A stretch of 64,000 nucleotides of DNA from G963662655 sp963665015 (GCA_963665015.2 CAXXSY010000005.1:1-64000), one strand, 5' to 3'. Numbered from the stretch's first letter, positions 10,308 to 18,669 are shown. Made by a program: numbers and translations. The notes: generated by a model from the letters alone, not told the origin.

Positions 10308-10340
10308 GGAGAGTCTTCAACGACTCTCCTATTTTCGTTT
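10308..10340 (+). terminator. Rho-independent terminator of the giant-protein operon
   Basis: Perfect 8-bp stem GGAGAGTC / GACTCTCC (10308-10315, 10322-10329) with loop TTCAAC, followed by TATTTTCGTTT. It lies 19 bases after the stop codon. Confidence 0.85.
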
Positions 10341-10418
10341 AATACTCTCTGTGAAGCCTTGTACGATGATACAAGATTCCGGTAATTCATCAATGGCAAA
10401 GACACTCCGTCTAATCCC

Positions 10419-11297
10419 CTAAACCACCACCTCCGTCCCTGTCCTGCACTTCCAGTGGAACGGCGGAAAGGGCGTGTGGCTACCTGAGACGCCGGTAGGA
10501 CTGCCACTTGCGTTTCTCTCGATCTGGTCGTCGCTAACCCACGGAGCGAGTTCCTTCGTGTGTTCTCGCGCGGATTCGAGGCTGTGCCGCTTCGGATCGA
10601 TGGCCAGCAGGTCTTCCATCACCTCGAGCGCGTCGGAGAGCGGATAGGCCTTGTTTTGCGCGGCAAGGGCGCGGCAGATATCCGACGTGCGATCATCGAG
10701 CACAACCACCAGCCGGTAGTACTTCGCACCAGCCTTGCGATACCCTTCCAACCTTCCAAACTCGCGGATTCGAAGAGCAGTGTGTTCTGCCAAACCCTGC
10801 CAGTAGTGCTGCGACTTCGCGCCCAAGTCCTTGAACTGCTCCGCGAGCTTCTCCTGCAGCATCTTTTTCGTGTAGCCGGACGCGACGGCTTCGGTGAGGG
10901 TGCTTCGAAACTTCTGCGAGATGTCGGCGCCGTATCGTTCACCGATCCAGAAGAGGTTCTGGCGGGTGATGACCGTCTCGAGCCGCTTCTCACGCGCTCC
11001 ATACAAGCCAATGCTCGTGTTGTGCGGAACCTGCTTCTGCGCGTCGTTCAGGCCCAGCAGCATGCACCGCTGGATGTACGCCTTCGTCTCGGCGCGCACA
11101 GCGGACGAAAAATCCTCGCCGAGGTTGGAGTCGATGACGGCGAGAACGTCGTCGATATGTGTCTTGTTGAGCCTCTCGTGACGTGGTATGCCGGAAAGAG
11201 CCCTGATGGCTTGCGTCGCCGACTCGCGTACTTCGCGCTGCCAGGCATTGTTGAGCACCCGGTAGTACTCGAGCATGATGCGGTCGAAGTAGGTCAA
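10419..11297 (-). CDS. MuF-like phage head morphogenesis protein
   Basis: 292 residues. The C-terminal third carries the signature of the phage Mu gpF/SPP1 gp7 family: a VVLDDRTSDICRAL segment followed near the end by PPFHWKCRTGTE, i.e. the C-x-C/H cluster of this minor head protein. In Mu-like phages it acts at the portal vertex during head assembly. The start is TTG at 11297, overlapping the terminase stop by four bases (TTGA), so translation is coupled. In Mu the portal gene lies between these two genes; here it is missing although the junction looks natural. This is the last phage gene on this side. An isolated fragment of the same gene is found at 28710-28752. Confidence 0.85.
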   Translation of the reverse strand: MTYFDRIMLEYYRVLNNAWQREVRESATQAIRALSGIPRHERLNKTHIDDVLAVIDSNLGEDFSSAVRAETKAYIQRCMLLGLNDAQKQVPHNTSIGLYGAREKRLETVITRQNLFWIGERYGADISQKFRSTLTEAVASGYTKKMLQEKLAEQFKDLGAKSQHYWQGLAEHTALRIREFGRLEGYRKAGAKYYRLVVVLDDRTSDICRALAAQNKAYPLSDALEVMEDLLAIDPKRHSLESAREHTKELAPWVSDDQIERNASGSPTGVSGSHTPFPPFHWKCRTGTEVVV

Positions 11298-12933
11298 AAC
11301 CGGAAGCTCCTGACGCGCGTTCGGTTGCGACCGGTGTCGTATTCGGGGAAGCGTTCGAGGCAGCCAGCGAGGGCGTCCGGGCCGTCCACATAGCCCTGCG
11401 GGTAGGTGAGAAACTGGCTGATAAGGGTCGGCGTGTCCTGCCCGTCAAGGAAGACGACCTTGCCGGTCTCGATGACGGTGTCGACGCGCTCGATGCGCAG
11501 GGCCTTGTTGCGGTCGTTGTTGACTCGGCGGATACGGTGCGAGATGGGGTTGCGTCCGTTCTCGCGGCACCAGCGGTCGAAATCGGCGAGGATGCGGTGC
11601 TGTCCGTAGTTGGTCTCCATCGCGGCGCGAAAGCGGACTCCGTAGCGACGCGACAGCTCGTCGCAGGCATCGTAGTAGAAGGCGAAGAAGCGGCTGTTCT
11701 CGGTCTGGCGCACCCAGCAGTGGATCACGTAGAATTTCAGGCCGTCGTAGCCGATGGAGATGATCGCCTTGTAGCAGCCTGTTTGAACGAAGTGAAAACC
11801 GCCAGCGCCAGGTTTTTGCGAAGCAAAATACCGAGAGCGACTACCTTTAATGTGGGGTCGGCATACATCCAGACCCGCTTCATGCGTTTGGGAAGGCGAG
11901 AATATCGCTTGAACCAGTGGTGCTTGAACATGTTGCCTTCGATCACCGGCACGCCGAGAAACTCGCGCTGGTAGCCCGTGTGACCGAACTTGCGGCGGAG
12001 CAGCGGCAACTCGCTGGTGGGGTACTGCCGCTCCCAGACCGATTTGCCGTCATCGGTTTCCAGAGAGAAGCGCAGGAGCCGTCTTCCCTCTGCGAACAGA
12101 GAGTGGCGGCTTTCGGAGAAAACGCCAGCCTTCGCGGAGCGCACGTCGTCTGGGTTGAACGTGTCGTTGTCGGACTTGATCTCCTCGACGATGGCCTCCA
12201 TGAACTGGCAGATCGCGTAGTTGGGGTGGACGAGGTTGCCAAGCCAGATAACCTTGCCGCTTCCCGATGGGTCGAGGGCGCCGCCGATTTCTTGCACGAT
12301 CTTGTCCATGCGCCGCCTGCCGATGGTCTGGTTCCCGACGTTCTCTTCCTTGTCGATGTCGTCGCAGACGATGAGACCGGGGCGCGTGGAGGTGCGGGGG
12401 TTGATGGAGCCGCGAAAGGACTGCTTCACACCACGCGCGCGGATGCGACAGCGATTGCGGAGGTAGAAGTCGTCCTCGGTCGTGTCGATAGGACGCAGGT
12501 CGTCGAAGTCGCCGAGTAGCCGCTTGTTGTTGGTCAGCTCGTTGAAGGTGAACGCTGTCCTCTCCTCGGCCAAATCGACGTCGGCGGCAGTATGAATGAC
12601 GTAGCGTTCACCCTTGATCACGCGCCAGATCGGATACACCACGCCCATGAGCACCGTCTTGCCCAGTCCACGAAACCCCGTGATGGCGGTGACGCCAGAC
12701 TCGGCTTCGAACACCTCGAACTTCTCGCGGTGGCAGTCGCAGAACGGGTGCTCGAAGATGTGCGGGAAATAGCTGCGGCAGAAGAAGGAGAAGGACGTCC
12801 AGCCCTCAGCGGTAGCACGGTCAATGCGCTCCTTGCGAGCTTGCGGGGAGTCGTCGGGGAAGGGTTTGACCGACGGTGTCTTCGCCGCGACGGACGTGAA
12901 GAACCGCAGGTCTTTCTGGGTCGGCTTAGGCAT
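11294..12933 (-). pseudogene. Mu-like terminase large subunit, broken by a frameshift
   Basis: The N-terminal frame (from 12933) carries the packaging ATPase: a Walker-A-like GFRGLGKT (residues 86-93) and Walker B LIVCDDID (about 190), then the start of the RNase-H-like nuclease at MYADPTLK. At 11846-11848 the frame shifts by one base in an A-run. The downstream frame resumes with KGSRS..., GCYKAIISIGYDGLKFYVIHC, and runs to the typical end FLTYPQGYVDGPDALAGCLERF. Restoring one base gives about 546 residues, normal for gp28-type terminases. Between the ADPTLK and GCYKAI motifs is an unusual stretch of about 20 residues containing a DNA palindrome (TTTTGC TTC GCAAAA). Either a real inactivation or an assembly indel. 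Confidence 0.85.
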
Positions 12934-13405
12934 GACCGGCGCGACTCATGAAGTAGGCCACGAGTCCGTCTTCGCCGAGTATCTCGCGCTGGATTGTTTT
13001 GGCAGTCGCTTCGTCGCCTCTTGCGTGGTAGAAATCGATCTGCCAGTCCAGGAACCGCTTCATGTGGTCGATCAAGTCCTTACTGGGCTCCAGCTCCTTC
13101 TGGTACTGCTTGAGGAGCGAAACCAGCGACTGTAGCGCGGTGTCCTGCGGAACCTCTGCGTATTCCCTGAGGGCACGGATCAACGCACGTTTGACCGCGA
13201 TGTCGATCTCCTCTTCGAGATGGCGCACCTCGTCGTATTCGTCGTCCCACTTGCCCTTGCGGATCCAGTTGCGGACGGTCTTGTCCGCCACCTCGAACAT
13301 CCGCGCCAGAGCGGCGATGTCGGTCTCACCCTTGAGATAGAGCCGCTTGGCCGACTCGCGCTTACGCCGATACTCTTTGCTGTTTATAACGCTTGAGCAC
13401 GCCAA
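12926..13405 (-). CDS. Phage terminase small subunit-like protein (gp27/DUF1804 type)
   Basis: 159 residues. The N-terminus has a helix-turn-helix of the small-terminase kind (KRLYLKGETDIAALARMF, then DKTVRNWIRKGKW), followed by an acidic helical region. This is the DNA-recognition subunit that loads DNA onto the large terminase. It overlaps the large-subunit start by 8 bases, as expected for partners. The only in-frame start upstream of the HTH is TTG at 13405, which lies inside the 3' end of the preceding gene (44-base overlap), so coupled translation is likely. The C-terminus (FMSRAGHA) is intact. Confidence 0.75.
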   Translation of the reverse strand: MACSSVINSKEYRRKRESAKRLYLKGETDIAALARMFEVADKTVRNWIRKGKWDDEYDEVRHLEEEIDIAVKRALIRALREYAEVPQDTALQSLVSLLKQYQKELEPSKDLIDHMKRFLDWQIDFYHARGDEATAKTIQREILGEDGLVAYFMSRAGHA

Positions 13406-13676
13406 TCAGCGCGCCCTTCTCGGTTTCGGTCAGGTAGGTGATGGAGGACTTGGCGAACCTGCTGGCGATGAAGCCGTACAGCTTCTCGTAACTCCAGCTC
13501 GAACGCTTGTACATCGCCCACACCAACTTGCCTTGTGAGTCGAGACGCTCGTACACCTTGGGCTGATTGCCCCGGAGCACAAGGTTCAGTCTGACCAGCG
13601 CAGGCAGGCTGAGCTTGCGCAGCGAGGAGCCGTAGCTAAGCTCTTCCATGCGCTCGTGAAGCTGCTCGACTAGCAA
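13362..13676 (-). CDS. GemA/gp16-like phage regulatory protein, 5' end probably lost
   Basis: About 104 residues with the pattern KLVWAMYKRSSWSYEKLYGFIASRFAKSSITYLTETEKGALIGVLK, which resembles the DUF1018/GemA family of Mu-like phages (late-transcription or host-modifying regulators). The frame is open upstream without a good start (TTG at 13676 is weak) and runs straight into the AT-rich cassette at about 13680, so its beginning may have been replaced. It overlaps the terminase small subunit. The family assignment rests on fold-level pattern only. Confidence 0.5.
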   Translation of the reverse strand: MLVEQLHERMEELSYGSSLRKLSLPALVRLNLVLRGNQPKVYERLDSQGKLVWAMYKRSSWSYEKLYGFIASRFAKSSITYLTETEKGALIGVLKRYKQQRVSA

Positions 13677-13693
13677 TAGCGTTCGTTGTTCAA

Positions 13694-14695
13694 CTATTTC
13701 AGTAGCAAATGGAGTATTACTGGAATAATAAAACCACTAACAAGAACTGTGAAAACGATGAATTTGAAAACCCGTAAGGCTTTCTGTGACCTTCTATTAG
13801 ACAGCCCGATGGCAATGGCGGAATTGGGCGTCAGCTTTGGTAGAAGCCCAAGACCAATGAAATGTAGAATAACGTAGCCAAGTATGCCACCTAACATACT
13901 GAAAATAAAAATCCACCAAGGACCATTTTTCTGATTCAATATATAGTCAAGATACATATTAAATTTCAATAGAATTTCTGGCTGACTTTTTATCTCCTCT
14001 AACGTATGTACTGTTCTTTCTCTTTGTCCATGCGTAAGGAGAAAAGCAGTGCTACGAATTCCAATAAACATGCCAGCAAAGCCTGACATCTGTGCTGCAA
14101 TTGCTATGAACCATTTGTTTCGAAACACCCAAAGTGGTCGATATATACCGTTTAGCCTAGTTGTTGAAATATATGGATGCAAATTGCTAAACACCATTTC
14201 AACCCAGTCTTGATTCGTACCAGATATCTCTAGATCGATAAAAGAGTGCCCATAGTCACCAGGGGCTAGCTCTTGAATGGATAGCTTTTTCTCAGTCATG
14301 AGAAATAGCGATACTTTACCAGCAATTGGTGAGCCATTTTCAGTAACTTGGAATGATCTCCATTCAAGTGAGCTGCTCTCTGGATCCTTCTTGTTGCCTG
14401 CTTTAGCCAGATATTCATCAAAGTCTGAGTATGACACAGTCGTTAAATCTTGGAATCGAGTAACAGAGTTAAATGATACATTAGGCATATCTAACTTCCC
14501 GAATTGATCAATGACTTCTATGTTGATTGATTCAACAATATCGTCCGTGATGAAGAATGGGAATACAAATTTCTGACCTTTACAATATTTGCCAAATGAA
14601 TCCTCATATATCTTTGCAATGAAGGTCTGAAGTAATTCGTTTGGAATGTATAAGGAGTTTTTCTTGGGATCATCAGGTAAGTTTGGATCTGACAT
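13694..14695 (-). CDS. Unknown three-helix membrane protein in a prophage cassette
   Basis: 333 residues from ATG 14695, chosen because GGGAGG stands 7 bases upstream; an earlier in-frame start at 14713 lacks a site. Residues 1-190 are soluble and mixed alpha/beta. Three hydrophobic helices follow: FIAIAAQMSGFAGMFIGI, then WWIFIFSMLGGILGYVILHF, and a C-terminal pair-like segment FIVFTVLVSGFIIPVILHLL. I recognise no family. Base composition is clearly AT-richer than the phage genes on both sides. It has its own promoter (14725-14753) and replaces phage DNA: the DUF3164 gene ahead of it and the GemA-like gene behind it are both cut. Its position and layout suggest prophage cargo (exclusion or defence), an inference only. 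Confidence 0.7.
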   Translation of the reverse strand: MSDPNLPDDPKKNSLYIPNELLQTFIAKIYEDSFGKYCKGQKFVFPFFITDDIVESINIEVIDQFGKLDMPNVSFNSVTRFQDLTTVSYSDFDEYLAKAGNKKDPESSSLEWRSFQVTENGSPIAGKVSLFLMTEKKLSIQELAPGDYGHSFIDLEISGTNQDWVEMVFSNLHPYISTTRLNGIYRPLWVFRNKWFIAIAAQMSGFAGMFIGIRSTAFLLTHGQRERTVHTLEEIKSQPEILLKFNMYLDYILNQKNGPWWIFIFSMLGGILGYVILHFIGLGLLPKLTPNSAIAIGLSNRRSQKALRVFKFIVFTVLVSGFIIPVILHLLLK

Positions 14696-14724
14696 GGCTC
14701 TACCTCCCAACAAAGCTTATGATA

Positions 14725-14753
14725 AATAAAGCTATTCCTGTCTATTATGTCAA
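14725..14753 (-). promoter_or_regulatory. Sigma70-type promoter of the membrane-protein cassette
   Basis: On the minus strand: TTGACA at 14753-14748, 17-base spacer, TTTATT at 14730-14725, about 30 bases before the ATG at 14695. It gives the cassette expression independent of phage early transcription. Confidence 0.6.
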
Positions 14754-14764
14754 TTTATTTTGTT

Positions 14765-14929
14765 CTATACAATTTTATCCTTATCGCGGGTCAGCTTCTC
14801 GTGCAGGCTGATCGCCCGTTTCATCACCCGATTGACCACCGCGTCCCGCTTCACAATCGCGGGGTCGATTATCTTGGCCGGATACTCGTTGCCATGCTCA
14901 TCCGTCAGTGTTTTCTGCGCTCTTGCCAT
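14765..14929 (-). pseudogene. Truncated DUF3164 phage protein (first 54 codons)
   Basis: ATG at 14929 behind GGAG encodes MARAQKTLTDEHGNEYPAKI and continues through a VKRDAVVNRVMKRAISLHEK segment. This is the N-terminus of the DUF3164 proteins found after MuB in Mu-like phages, which are normally around 200 residues. After ...TRDKDKIV the frame hits TAG at 14765, precisely where the AT-rich cassette begins. The remaining ~75 percent of the gene is missing, so I treat it as a casualty of the cassette insertion. Confidence 0.7.
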
Positions 14930-14938
14930 GTATGCTCC

Positions 14939-15448
14939 TTACGCCGTCACCGCCACACCGGGCGTTTTGACGGCTTTCTTCTTGAGTTTACGGAATATCT
15001 GCGTATCGACGTCATGCCCAACACCGCCGAGATTGCTGGAGTCGGTGACGGCGTAGACTTTGTCGCGTATGCCGATGACGCCAGCCGAGGCCATCGCCTG
15101 CATGTAGTAGACGATCTTGTGGTGGGTGCATTCCATCACCTCGATCAGGTCGCGCTGGCTGGTGTATCGTCCGTCGATGAGCGTGTGCAGCAGCTTCCGC
15201 ATGAAATCGTTCTCGTAGCCATACCGGTTGAACCGCTTCAGCTCTTCCGGGGTGTCGTCCTTCACGTAGATGTTCCATTTTCCGTCCTTGGAGATAACCT
15301 CGACCACCTGCGTCTCGCGCAGGAACACCAGCATCTTGATCGTGTACTTGATGTCGATGCCGGTCTCCGCGCTTACTTCGGCGGCGGTGAAAGGCTTTCG
15401 GGTGTACTCCACGAACCTTCGAATCGCTCTCGCTTTGCCACAATCCAC
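14939..15448 (-). CDS. Phage winged-helix protein
   Basis: 169 residues with two winged-helix-like segments: TAAEVSAETGIDIKYTIKML at about 21-40 with a beta wing (VVEVISKDGKWNIYV), and TSQRDLIEVMECTHHKIVYYM at about 96-116 with IGIRDKVYAV. This is a DNA-binding early protein typical of the MuB-downstream region, probably regulatory. It lies 10 bases upstream-to-downstream between MuB and the DUF3164 stub in one early operon. Exact target unknown. Confidence 0.6.
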   Translation of the reverse strand: MDCGKARAIRRFVEYTRKPFTAAEVSAETGIDIKYTIKMLVFLRETQVVEVISKDGKWNIYVKDDTPEELKRFNRYGYENDFMRKLLHTLIDGRYTSQRDLIEVMECTHHKIVYYMQAMASAGVIGIRDKVYAVTDSSNLGGVGHDVDTQIFRKLKKKAVKTPGVAVTA

Positions 15449-15457
15449 TGCCGCCTC

Positions 15458-16180
15458 CTACGCGATCTTGGCCTGTTGCAGGTGCTCGAGACCGAACTCG
15501 GCGATGTCCAACTCGCGCGCGATGCCCTCGATGGAATAGAGCGATTTCACCAGCTTGCGGATGTTGCCCTTGGTCTTGCCGTGCAGGTACTTGACGATGT
15601 CGCCGCTGAGCTTGACCGACGCTACCTCGTCGCAGATATGCTGGATGTCGTCCCTGCCCAACTCCTTGAACTCGCAGAAGAAGTTGCAGCGGTCGAAGTA
15701 GTGCGAGTCGGCCATGAGCAGCCGGTCGCGCGCGTCCGCCATACCGACAAGGATCACCACCGAGAGCGTCTCGTCCACGATGTCGCGTATGGCTCCGAGT
15801 AGCTTGCGCATCTTGAAGGCGTAGTCGATCTCGTCAATGACGATGACCGTGTTGTCGTGCATGCGCAGGATGTTGATCACGGTGTTGAAGATGTCGTTGG
15901 TTGTGCCGCGCGGTCTGGTCTTGGTCATGCCGAAGTGGTACTGCACCAGCTCGAGCAGCCGGATGGAAAACGACTTTGCCGTCATGGTCGACTCGAGCCG
16001 CAGGTAGATGTAGTCGTCGCGGATGGCGGTCTGCCGCGCGAAACGACTTTTGCCCAACCCGGGCTGACCGTAGATCAATCCAAGTCCGACCATTTCGGTC
16101 TTGGGGCGGTTCAGCAGGTAGCTGATCATCTTTTCGGCTTCTCGCACGTTCTGGGTGCGAACCAGCGATAATTCTTTCAT
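15458..16180 (-). CDS. MuB-like AAA+ transposition ATPase
   Basis: 240 residues. Walker A GQPGLGKS (residues 38-45), Walker B VIVIDEID (about 111-118), sensor-like ILVGMADARDRL and a C-terminal helical domain (KTKGNIRKLVKSLYSIE). This is the MuB/TnsC class: an ATP-dependent DNA-binding protein that selects target DNA and activates the MuA transposase. It begins 9 bases after the MuA stop, with an AGGAGG-like site (GGAGGATAC) before ATG 16180. Intact and full length, although its transposase partner is truncated, so it has no obvious remaining function in this locus. Confidence 0.85.
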   Translation of the reverse strand: MKELSLVRTQNVREAEKMISYLLNRPKTEMVGLGLIYGQPGLGKSRFARQTAIRDDYIYLRLESTMTAKSFSIRLLELVQYHFGMTKTRPRGTTNDIFNTVINILRMHDNTVIVIDEIDYAFKMRKLLGAIRDIVDETLSVVILVGMADARDRLLMADSHYFDRCNFFCEFKELGRDDIQHICDEVASVKLSGDIVKYLHGKTKGNIRKLVKSLYSIEGIARELDIAEFGLEHLQQAKIA

Positions 16181-16189
16181 TGTATCCTC

Positions 16190-16975
16190 CTAAAGTCCTA
16201 AGTTTTCAAACAGCGAGTCGAGCTTCTTGAGCGGGTCGTCCTGCTCCGCTGGCTCGATAGTGGATGCGTCGGTTTGATATGTTACCTCGATGGCTTCCTC
16301 GTGCGGACTCGGCGTCTCACCCTGCTCGAGCAGTGGCTGGTTGTTGAAGCTCCCCGAAGCCGCAGGCAACTGCGGCAACGGCATGGATGACACAGCCTCG
16401 TCGACCTGCTTGCGTAGAATGGCCGACTTGGTCTTGACGTCGCTTTCGAGCTTGCGCTGATGGGCGAGTTGTCGCTTCAAGTCCTTCTCGGCGAGGGCAT
16501 CGTCGCCTGCGATCTGCACGAAGGGGTGCGTCAGCTTTCGCAACGCCGCCTGACAGATGAAGCGGTCGGTCTCGTCGAAGAGCAGGATCGAGCGCATGTC
16601 CATGATGTCGTAGCGGATGCGTAGTCGCTTGCCGACGTGCCTGACCATCTCGTCATGCCAGTAAAGCGCGTTGTTGAGCCGGATGCCGTTGTTGCCGACC
16701 TTGCGGCTGTCCGCCTTGAGCATCAGGAAATTCAGTTCGCTGGCGTCTATCCGGCGATCTTCCGGCGCGGGACTGCTCTTGAACAGCTCGAAAGGTTTCT
16801 GGTTGTGCAGTCCGCCATGCGGCGTGCGACCGTACAGCTCCTGAAAGTAGAAGCCGATGAGGGCTTTCGCCTGATCAATATCGAGGGCCTCGCGCTTCTT
16901 GAGCTTGCGCACCCACTCCTCGTTGCGATTGAGGTAAGCCGGTCGGTCGGCGATGGACCCGCTTGATGCGAGTGG
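16190..16975 (-). pseudogene. Mu-type transposase A, C-terminal part only
   Basis: The surviving part starts in the end of the integrase core (SGSIADRPAYL, NRNEEW), continues through FYFQELYGRTPHGGL (the N-x-x-P-H-like segment) and the Mu transposase C-terminal beta-barrel (LNFLMLKADSRKVGNNGI, then YDIMDMRSILLFDE), and ends in a helical tail that would contact MuB. The DNA-binding domains and the catalytic D, D residues, roughly 400 residues, are absent. Upstream of about 16975 the sequence becomes AT-rich and turns into the 5' region of the Macro-SEFIR gene. The prophage therefore cannot transpose by itself. The GTG at 16912 could only produce an inactive fragment. Confidence 0.8.
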
Positions 16976-16987
16976 GTATTGAAATAC

Positions 16988-17044
16988 TTGACAGTACGAT
17001 CTCTGTTAGCAGAGTATACTAAAATGGAATACATTGGAGGGAGG
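16988..17044 (+). promoter_or_regulatory. Promoter-like region and strong RBS of the Macro-SEFIR gene
   Basis: TTGACA at 16988-16993 and TATACT at 17015-17020 are good hexamers, but the 21-base spacing is longer than usual for sigma70. GGAGGGAGG at 17036-17044 is a very strong ribosome site before ATG 17046. An upstream in-frame TTG at 17034 is rejected because it overlaps the ribosome site. Confidence 0.4.
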
Positions 17045-17045
17045 C

Positions 17046-18035
17046 ATGCTTCAGGTTGTTATTGGAAGTATCTTCGACACTACATGTGATTTGCTCATTA
17101 TTCCTTGTGATAGTTTTGGTGGGGTCACACAGTCGGTTTTTACAAATCTAAAGAACAAAAAACTTCCTATATCGGCCGTGAATACTGAGTACGGCACTGT
17201 TAATATATTTCCCGCAAAATCTCAAATAGCAAGATACATAGGCTTTGCAGCATCTGTTCTTGCAGACACTTCATCTTCAGATGTCGGTGCAGTTGAGAAA
17301 ATTGCACGGCATATTGCCCGTTTTGCTGAGAATAATAAACTGCAGTTTGTTAATATTCCACTGCTTGGTGCTGGTGCTGGAGGGCTTAGGGCTTCAGAAT
17401 CGTTTGAGGTTTTTCGAAAGGTGTTTTCTGAATCGAATAACAATATAACGTATACAGTACATTGCTTCTCACGAGATGTCTTTGAATCCTTGAACTATGA
17501 GAATAAATCACTGCCAGAAGCATTGAAAAATCCAAGAGTTTTCATAAGCTATTGTGGATTTGATGGAGACAACACCATATGGGTTGATGGACTGACTAAA
17601 CGTTTGCGAAAAAACGGTATTGATGCTCGTATTGATTTGTATGATATATCTGCTGGGACAGATTTACCGAGTTGGATGACCTCTGAGATACTTCAAGCAG
17701 AAAAAGTAATCCTTGTGTGCGATAAAATTTATGTTGAACGTGCCAATTTAATGAAGCCCAGCGGTGTTGGGTGGGAAACGATGATTATACAAGCAGACTT
17801 ATTGTATGCTAATATCAACAACACGAAATATATAGCAATCATGCGAGAAAACAATGTTGATGAAGGATTGCCTATCTTTCAACGTTCAAAGCTTGCTCTA
17901 AATTGGTCTAGATTCAAGAATGTAGATGATATTGATGATAAAGAATTCAAGAAACTACTTCAAGCAGTATTTGAAGTGTATCAGAAACCACAATTAGGAC
18001 CCATTCCTAATTGGGTGAGAAATCCGAAAGTTTGA
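17046..18035 (+). CDS. Macro-domain plus SEFIR (TIR-family) fusion protein, candidate anti-phage effector
   Basis: 329 residues. Residues 1-150 have the macro (ADP-ribose-binding) plan: GSIFDTTCDLLIIPCDSFGG, a long helix region, then IPLLGAGAGGL at 104-114 in the place of the family's P-x-I/S-T-G-x-x-G loop. Residues 162-300 are a SEFIR domain: PRVFISYCGFDGDN, WVDGLTKRLRKNGIDARID, ISAGTDLPSWM, KVILVCDKIYVERA and GVGWE (240-244). E244 lies where TIR NADases carry their catalytic glutamate, which is an inference by motif position. TIR proteins make or degrade NAD-derived signals and macro domains bind or remove ADP-ribose; in type II Thoeris a macro-domain effector senses a TIR product. Here both are in one polypeptide. 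AT-rich, own RBS, replacing phage control DNA on both sides. Confidence 0.75.
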   Translation: MLQVVIGSIFDTTCDLLIIPCDSFGGVTQSVFTNLKNKKLPISAVNTEYGTVNIFPAKSQIARYIGFAASVLADTSSSDVGAVEKIARHIARFAENNKLQFVNIPLLGAGAGGLRASESFEVFRKVFSESNNNITYTVHCFSRDVFESLNYENKSLPEALKNPRVFISYCGFDGDNTIWVDGLTKRLRKNGIDARIDLYDISAGTDLPSWMTSEILQAEKVILVCDKIYVERANLMKPSGVGWETMIIQADLLYANINNTKYIAIMRENNVDEGLPIFQRSKLALNWSRFKNVDDIDDKEFKKLLQAVFEVYQKPQLGPIPNWVRNPKV

Positions 18036-18036
18036 T

Positions 18037-18669
18037 ACCTTCTTTCTGCCAAAAGAGTATAACGTCAACCTCAACTGGCTTATAACCGGCAAGGGAGACA
18101 TGTTTCTTCACGCCGAGGACGGCAGTTTGGTGACGAATGGACGCAAGGAGAAGCTCGAGGAGATGAGCGGGAACGGCGCGAAGGCTTCGCTTACACCCTT
18201 CGAGACGCGCAACATCACTCTGCCGCTCATGGGAGAAATCGCTGCCGGCGAACCGATGGAGAACAACGCCGCGCTCGACTGGGACTACATCGAAATCCCG
18301 AAGGCCTTTCTGCACGACCGCCATGACTCCTACTGCGCATTACGAGTCAACGGCGACAGCATGAAGCCGCGCATCAACCGCGGCGACATCGTGGTCATTC
18401 ACCAGCGCTCCGACTGGGACAATCTCGACCGGCGCGTCTGCGCGGTTCGCACCTCGGACGGCATCACCCTCAAGAAGGTGCAGTACAATCCGGTGAAACG
18501 GCAAGTGCTGCTCAAGCCTTTCAACTCTGACTTCGAAACTCTCGTCCTCGAGGATGAAGAACTGGCCCGTTTCCAGATCATCGGTGAGATGGCGATGCAG
18601 TTTCGTGTTTTCAACTATGCGACGCTTGGGGCGACATCGATTGAGCCGATGCGCGCAAGCGGTTTCTAA
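18037..18669 (+). pseudogene. Phage LexA/CI-like repressor lacking its DNA-binding domain
   Basis: Reading begins directly after the Macro-SEFIR stop. The frame retains only the last turn of the CI-type helix-turn-helix (KEYNVNLNWLITGKGDMF), then a hinge and a complete S24 peptidase-like domain: AAG cleavage site in GEIAAGEPM, catalytic serine in VNGDSMKP (serine codon 18358-18360), lysine in GITLKKV. It ends with SIEPMRASGF. The HTH is gone, so it cannot repress. ATG at 18100 could give a 189-residue dimerisation/autoproteolysis domain, conceivably interfering with related repressors. A shorter scrap of a sister gene is at 28885-28995. Confidence 0.8.

Noticed and set aside
10560..16171. Long plus-strand open frames opposite the phage genes (e.g. 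10560-11393, 11917-12519, 14747-15802).
   Set aside because: They mirror GC-rich minus-strand genes with clear families; the plus-strand proteins match nothing.
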